Shown here in pieces: positions 58,582-64,000 of a stretch of DNA of 64,000 nucleotides. Origin of the DNA: Clavelina lepadiformis (Eukaryota > Chordata > Ascidiacea > Aplousobranchia > Clavelinidae); NCBI RefSeq assembly GCF_947623445.1, contig NC_135244.1, positions 21,142,860 to 21,206,859 of the forward strand. The letters are read 5' to 3'. The notes below the pieces were generated by a model that was not told the origin of the DNA, made no database searches, and was given only the letters and a program-made list of their open reading frames with translations. The position numbers were made by a program, and so were the translations under genes. Positions within the stretch are counted from its first letter, which is position 1, and each line of letters opens with the position of its first letter.

Positions 58582-61500
58582 TTACAGATTCGCGGCGGCT
58601 CGAATGATCGCGAATGTGACGGCACTGAGCCCACCACTGATGGGAACTGTCACAAACCAGGCCAAGACGATGTTGCGGAATATCTTCCAATCAACCGCCT
58701 CACGGGCTCGCACCCAACCCACAGCTACTACAGCACCGACCTGTAATATCACGCAGTATAGAGGTCTAATCGTAAAACTTAAATATTGGGAGTGCAGAGA
58801 TTATTCTTGATCATCAATAGAGAAACTGCAGCATTGAGATGAAAAAACCAATGGTATGATAGCACTGATAAGCTGAAACTTGAATTTAAATATCAAACCT
58901 AACATCTACAACTTAACAATGTTAACTTTAAGTTGCTATCTGTTCATTAACATTAACCCACCTTGCAATGTGTAGTTGACACTGGCAGACCCACGTTTGA
59001 TGCCATCAGTACAGTGATTGCGCTCATAAGTTCAATGGCGAAACCCCTAAACAGTTGCAAACATATGTATCATAAGTATACATCATAAGTAGTTACCATA
59101 AATCATTGGCAAATGTAGTGAGAATTAACAAAGCTACAAGCACTATCGAAGTTAGCACAAATCATATTTCACCTCGACGGGGTCAAATTTGTGAGGTCGT
59201 TTCCCATTGTTTCGATGACTCTTCTGCCCCACACCCACAACCCACAACAAATTCCGACGCCCCCGTACAATAAAATCCACAGCGGGGTGTCTGCTTGCTG
59301 CTGGACCGCCCCTTCTTGAAAGATGATCCACAAAGCAATGAGGGGTCCAATTGCATTACTACGGGGGAAGTAACAAAAGCATTAGGACAACGGGCCAATA
59401 AATGTCCAGTTACCGAAGACTTCAGCTATTAAAGTTGCTTCATATAACTGCATAGAATGTTGGTAATCTTGCGCCTGAAGCACAGGGCTACTTAATGAAC
59501 AATAACACTGTCTGGTTACTGGTGAGAATGTTGTGTTGTTGTGTGTAACTGGTCACGTAGGTTGTGTAATGAACAGAAAAATCGGCACAAAACAATTACA
59601 AAAAGTGATTGTCCTGACGAACCTCACGTCGTTTCCGCCGTGAGCAAATGAGCCAAAGCATGCGGTCAAGACTTGGAGAAAGCTGAACATTTTTCTCACT
59701 TCAATTCTGCCTTCCTTTGCCTGTTGCATAACAAAGGCAATTGTTAAGGAAGAAACTATAAAATTTCCAGTTGAAATATCTCATGACTGATACAGAAGGG
59801 AGTTGACCTCCATGATTTCATCTTTCGTCAATTTTTTTGCTTCCACTGGCTCCTTGACTTTTTCTTCAATCTAGATACAAGGAATAGAACGTTAATGAGA
59901 CAATGTTGCCTTATGATGTCACAAGTGAGGACAAACAAATAAAATGAAATTTAGTAGAGCTAATCTGTAAAATTTGGTGAAAATACCAATGGCTTGTGGT
60001 TACTTGCCAAATAAATGTAATAAGCTATGATTCTTAGCGATCACCTTTATCGCGATGACATTCTGTTGCGAGTTGGAAAGTTTTCTAAAGCCCTTCTCTA
60101 TAGCCCCGCTATATATATTTTGTACAAGGGGTTCACTTGCTGGCACAGACATAGCCTGGAAACACAGAAAATAGTTATAAATGAGTTGTAAGCTCAAATC
60201 AATAGGAAGAAAAGTCATACAGAAAGAAAAGAGTAAAAAACGCAAATGCACGCAAAGCACAATTTAACATGTGCTTTATATAATTTGAGAGGAATAAAAT
60301 TACCAGTCCCTCATCTTCACTCTCTTCAAATGGATCTTCGAGTTTCAAGTCGGGTGGAATGGCTGATAGCAGATTTGTCAATTCCAGGTCACTCTCATGT
60401 CTTTGATCGCCCTGTGACCAAAGTAAAACTACTTGAAAACAATTTTGCTAACAGCAAGCGAGGACAATCTTTCAAATTTAATAGGTTTATGGCTGCTGTA
60501 AAATTTCCGTTCCTTATACAACAGCAGCTGTGGCGTTAACCTATTCAGCTACTTTGTGTACAGCCAGGGATGCTCAACTGGCAGGTCATGGGTTGATATA
60601 TGATATACAAGTGTTTGCAAACACAGTGGTGACCTTGAGGTTAACATTCACCACTGGCATGTAACTGTGCTATGTGAGTACTGACAACCATTATATGAGA
60701 TTGGCCTAATCTTGACAGTGGTATAGTCGTAATGACAATCGTAAAGCCAACAGTGAAGAGCAAACAGTCACAAAAGATTATTGGTGCATGTCGTTATGAA
60801 ATTCTTATCAGTAGGATGTTTGCTAGCACTGGAAAAAATTTAAAAACCTTTTATAGGTATCACATGATTCTAATCAATTGGCGGTTTGTATCGAATTTAA
60901 GTGACTTGTATCTTTTCGAGACACACTTAGCTACTGGTAATGCAAACGGATTTGCAGTTTTGTTGGTGTAATTGTTTTTAAAGGTACAGAGTAATTCTTC
61001 GACAGCAAACAATTAACCAAGCAGAACACGTCTCTCACATCAACAAACACATAAATAATTACAATACGTACCATATGGTGAATAGGATCGTGACTTTCAC
61101 TATTCGAAGTAGACTTTCTGTGTATAGTCACAACTTTTCTGTTTCTGTTGATGAAAACCTCATAAACACCACCGTCGTCGCCATGACTGACCAGATGTTG
61201 CATCGCTGGCTCGGAGAAGTTTCGACGAATTTCTTCTTTAATTTCTTGAGCACTTGGCAAGGGAATATTGGCCTGAAAAGACAGTCAAAAGTCAAAAAGG
61301 ATACTATGTTGGCAAATACTCACACAAAGGTACATTATATTATCTTTAAATACCAATTTTAAAAAAGATTGCAATTAATCCCTAGTAACGATGTTACTAT
61401 AAGTGATAACTTCTAAAAATACTTCCCCACCTTCATGACATTCTTCTCCAGTTGAAGAAGTGGGGGAATACGCACAGACGAGCTGTTAGTACGAGCGTCA

Positions 61501-63989
61501 CCCCCAAGAGATTTGGATCGTTTTGAGTTCTTCTCTCGTAAACGTTTTGCATCCTACGTTGGAATTATTTGTTATTGCGTTAAGGTAAGCAAGATGTGGG
61601 TTAACAACAACACAACCCAGACAGGGTACCGTTAAAACCCATAGAGTTGAAATCACCTTACCTCAACCGTTCTTGGTGAGAGCATTTCATTTTTTAATGA
61701 CTCGATACGAACTCGCTTTGGTGAGTTGTGGTCGCCTTGTTTTATGCCTGGGTAAAATTTAATAACACAGTGAGGTCAAGTTGCAAAGAAATCATTGGTT
61801 GTCAAGCTTTTTTATTCTAGAAATTATCTAAACGCAAACACTCACGCTACGTTTCCTTTCATTTTTTTTCAGAACACCTATAATCACTAGCAGCTTGTTA
61901 TATATTGTTACATACGACTATGTTTATCAAAAACATTGCTTGTACAATGGCAGCCCAATGATTTATTGCTTAAAGGAGCACTTTGGCTAAAAACATTTTG
62001 ATAGTGAAGTGACTGTTGGCAGTGTGAATGTTTATTTGCTATTCTAAGCCACAGGTCTGTGCCTGGTAGATACGGAAGCAAACATGAAATTATGGTGCCA
62101 TATTGCTATCAGCAGTCATTTCTGTTTATTGTTGACTTCACAACAGTGTCTCAAGCAGGTTGATCAGTAAGTACTAGTCTAGTCAACTATATTAACAGCT
62201 TGTTACTATCAACATAGCGTGTAGCAGCAATATTGTATAAACGCAAAACAAAACCATAGGACCCTGAAAAATAGTAGTTAAAAAAATTAGTTAATAACCA
62301 GCGAATATAAAAAACTGTATGTTTAAATTGTTCATTGGCGACAGCTATATAAATGCAGATTAGAAACTTAAAACACGTACCATCGTATGCAGGAGGAGAC
62401 CTGTCAGTGGTTGAAGCAAGTTGAGTATTTTCTGAAATCGATCCTAAGTGATTGTTTCCTCCTAAATTATCTCCCGATCCATTTTCTTCCAACTTCATGT
62501 TACTCACATCGGGCGAATCCTTCTCTGAGATTGTTTCCATGACCGTGGGAAGTTTTGAAATCTTTCTGCCAAAACCAGGCTGTCCGTTGACCTCCGTGAC
62601 CATTTGTGGTGCTTGCTTTTGCCGGTCCTCTGAAAACGTGTTGAATTTTTTTTGGTTAACTTCAATATAATGAGTGAAATGCATAGTTGTCTCCACAAAC
62701 TGTGAAAATTGTGAAACTGTGCAAATTGAAATTGAAAATATTGAAATTAAATGCAAACTAGTTCCGCTTCTTTGTCAATATTTTACCTTCAATTGCTTGA
62801 AAAGACTTCCGTAGACGTCTGACCACAATAAATTGTATGAGGAGTGCTACCACCAACCCAATAGCAGCTGATATTGCCACGTCAGCAAGTGGAGATAGTT
62901 GATTGAAACCAAGCACTAACACAGATAACAGAGCTGTGTTAAGATAAGCTGAATACTGCAATGAACATGATATAACGACAGTATTCTAGGAAATATAAGA
63001 AGCAAATATAACAATTTCAAAAGCTGCAATTGCAGTATAACATACTACACATAACATACATACACATTTTTACTCACGCGGTGCACCAGAAAAGAAGACA
63101 GAGAAACAATTGATTGCAATAGTAAAACCATACATAATTGGTAGTGCTATGAGACCAGGACGAACGGGTTCATCCTAATAAGAAAACTACAGAAATTACA
63201 TAACATGACAATTGCTGCTTTTAACACTTGTTTTGTGACTTGTGAGTCAAACTTCAGCAAGAAGCCATTGACCCTGGTTATATTTGGAAAAATGCAATTA
63301 TATAACCTACGCTAAATATCGAGTTAAATATAAAAGCAGGCATGCATAATTACTTGGTCGATGCTAATTGGTAATGCTTAAAACTTGAAGTAAATTGCAA
63401 ATTACTTTTTGAAAAATAAGGATCCTGAGCATAAAGTAGAACCCGGCTGCCATCAATCCAGCCAGAACTGGCGACAAAAACCAAGACCCAACTGGAAAAT
63501 ACAAATAATAATAGATATATATAGTTTCACAGACCAATAATTAATATAACAGATGGCAAGAACACTAAAGGCTATTTGTGAAAACAAACAACTTAACGAC
63601 TACAGGCAATAATTAACAAGCGCTTGCTACAAAAATGCTGACACATGAAATTTCTTCAGTTCAGTCATATACCAGCAGCTAAAAGTTATTCTATTTTTAT
63701 CATTCTACCTTTGCAAATCTCAAACAGTGGCTTATAGTAAAATCATTCGCATAAAAAATGAACAATTTTAAGTTCCAGCAAAGAATTACCAAGTATAGCA
63801 GCTTACTGCAATATAACAAAATATTCAGTAACAATAGAAAATAAACCTATTAAGCCCATCTTTTTCCAGTTGACTCCAACAGCTCCTTTAGCAACGAGTG
63901 AAAATCCGATTGTTGCTCCCACTATGCTGTGAGTACCAGAGACTGGTAGTTTTAAAAATGTAGCTATCAATTGCCACAAACCAGAAGCT
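58582..63989 (-). CDS. SLC20A1/SLC20A2: Sodium-dependent phosphate transporter, SLC20/PiT family (5' end missing)
   Basis: Plasma-membrane cotransporter that brings in phosphate with sodium. About fifteen exons are visible; the first membrane segments with the GANDVANAIG signature lie off the right edge. First visible exon (about 63858-63989): [20 protein letters not shown]. Next: 63402-63491 ([13 protein letters not shown]), 63080-63176, 62787-62957 (membrane helices, then RRLRKSF). A large cytoplasmic loop follows, from 62629 to 59808, Ser-rich with PPAYDG. The second family signature is at about 59623-59723 and 59178-59357 ([10 protein letters not shown] then [17 protein letters not shown]), then [10 protein letters not shown] (about 58961-59046), and a final exon 58582-58743 ending IIRAAANL. 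Order and motifs match human SLC20A1/2; one-to-one orthology cannot be set here. Exon borders are approximate. Confidence 0.93.
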
Positions 63990-64000
63990 GAAAATAAAAA

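Noticed and set aside
1-64000. CRISPR arrays, bacterial operons, rRNA genes, prophage
   Set aside because: Spliced animal genes fill the window; no regularly spaced repeat-spacer pattern, ribosomal RNA or phage gene is present.

Overview
This window is nuclear DNA of an animal with a compact, AT-rich genome. Genes are split by many short introns (mostly 70-900 bp) with GT-AG borders and lie only a few hundred bases apart. Every recognisable protein is a conserved metazoan one: axonemal dynein, FBXO7, CWC25, TBC1D7, BORCS6, HAUS8, a C3a-receptor-like GPCR, CDKN2AIPNL, CHMP7, CDC16, LAP3 and an SLC20 phosphate transporter. Compact gene packing, a chordate-style anaphylatoxin-type receptor, start codons placed right after splice-acceptor-like AGs, and a two-gene unit with 2 bp between stop and start all point to a tunicate (ascidian). 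That assignment is inference, not proof.

Layout. 1-17.4 kb: five minus-strand genes in a row, read right to left: BORCS6, TBC1D7, CWC25, FBXO7 and the 5' part of an outer-arm dynein heavy chain that leaves the window on the left. 17.4-25.4 kb: a repeat-rich stretch holding the single-exon HAUS8-like gene (+), a 999-bp hAT element with perfect 8-bp target duplications that encodes only a BED-type zinc finger, a tRNA-derived SINE, a 248-bp tandem duplication, and a pogo/Tigger-like relic with a nested MITE. 25.4-29.5 kb: a 10-exon minus-strand rhodopsin-class GPCR of 585 residues with a very long second extracellular loop. 29.5-38.8 kb: mostly non-coding, with a G-rich MITE and a single-exon CDKN2AIPNL-like gene. 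38.8-41.6 kb: a small one-pass membrane protein gene followed, 2 bp after its stop, by CHMP7. 42.2-46.6 kb: CDC16/APC6 (minus). 47.6-57.8 kb: two complete tandem LAP3 genes (+). 58.6 kb to the end: SLC20-type sodium-phosphate cotransporter (minus), lacking its 5' end.

The genes are mostly unrelated housekeeping functions. BORCS6 and TBC1D7 both act at the lysosome surface and sit side by side. HAUS8 and CDC16 both serve mitosis. The observations most worth following are: (1) the CHMP7 unit, where one splice acceptor appears to serve as both the cis acceptor of the upstream small-protein gene and the leader acceptor for CHMP7; (2) the LAP3 duplication, where the second copy carries Phe instead of Ala between two metal ligands (NTDFEGR) and a 6-residue insertion; (3) a CWC25 lacking its N-terminal CIR_N region; and (4) the zinc-finger-only hAT element. 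Exon borders described as exact were read from GT-AG sites with phase checked by hand; those marked approximate were not.
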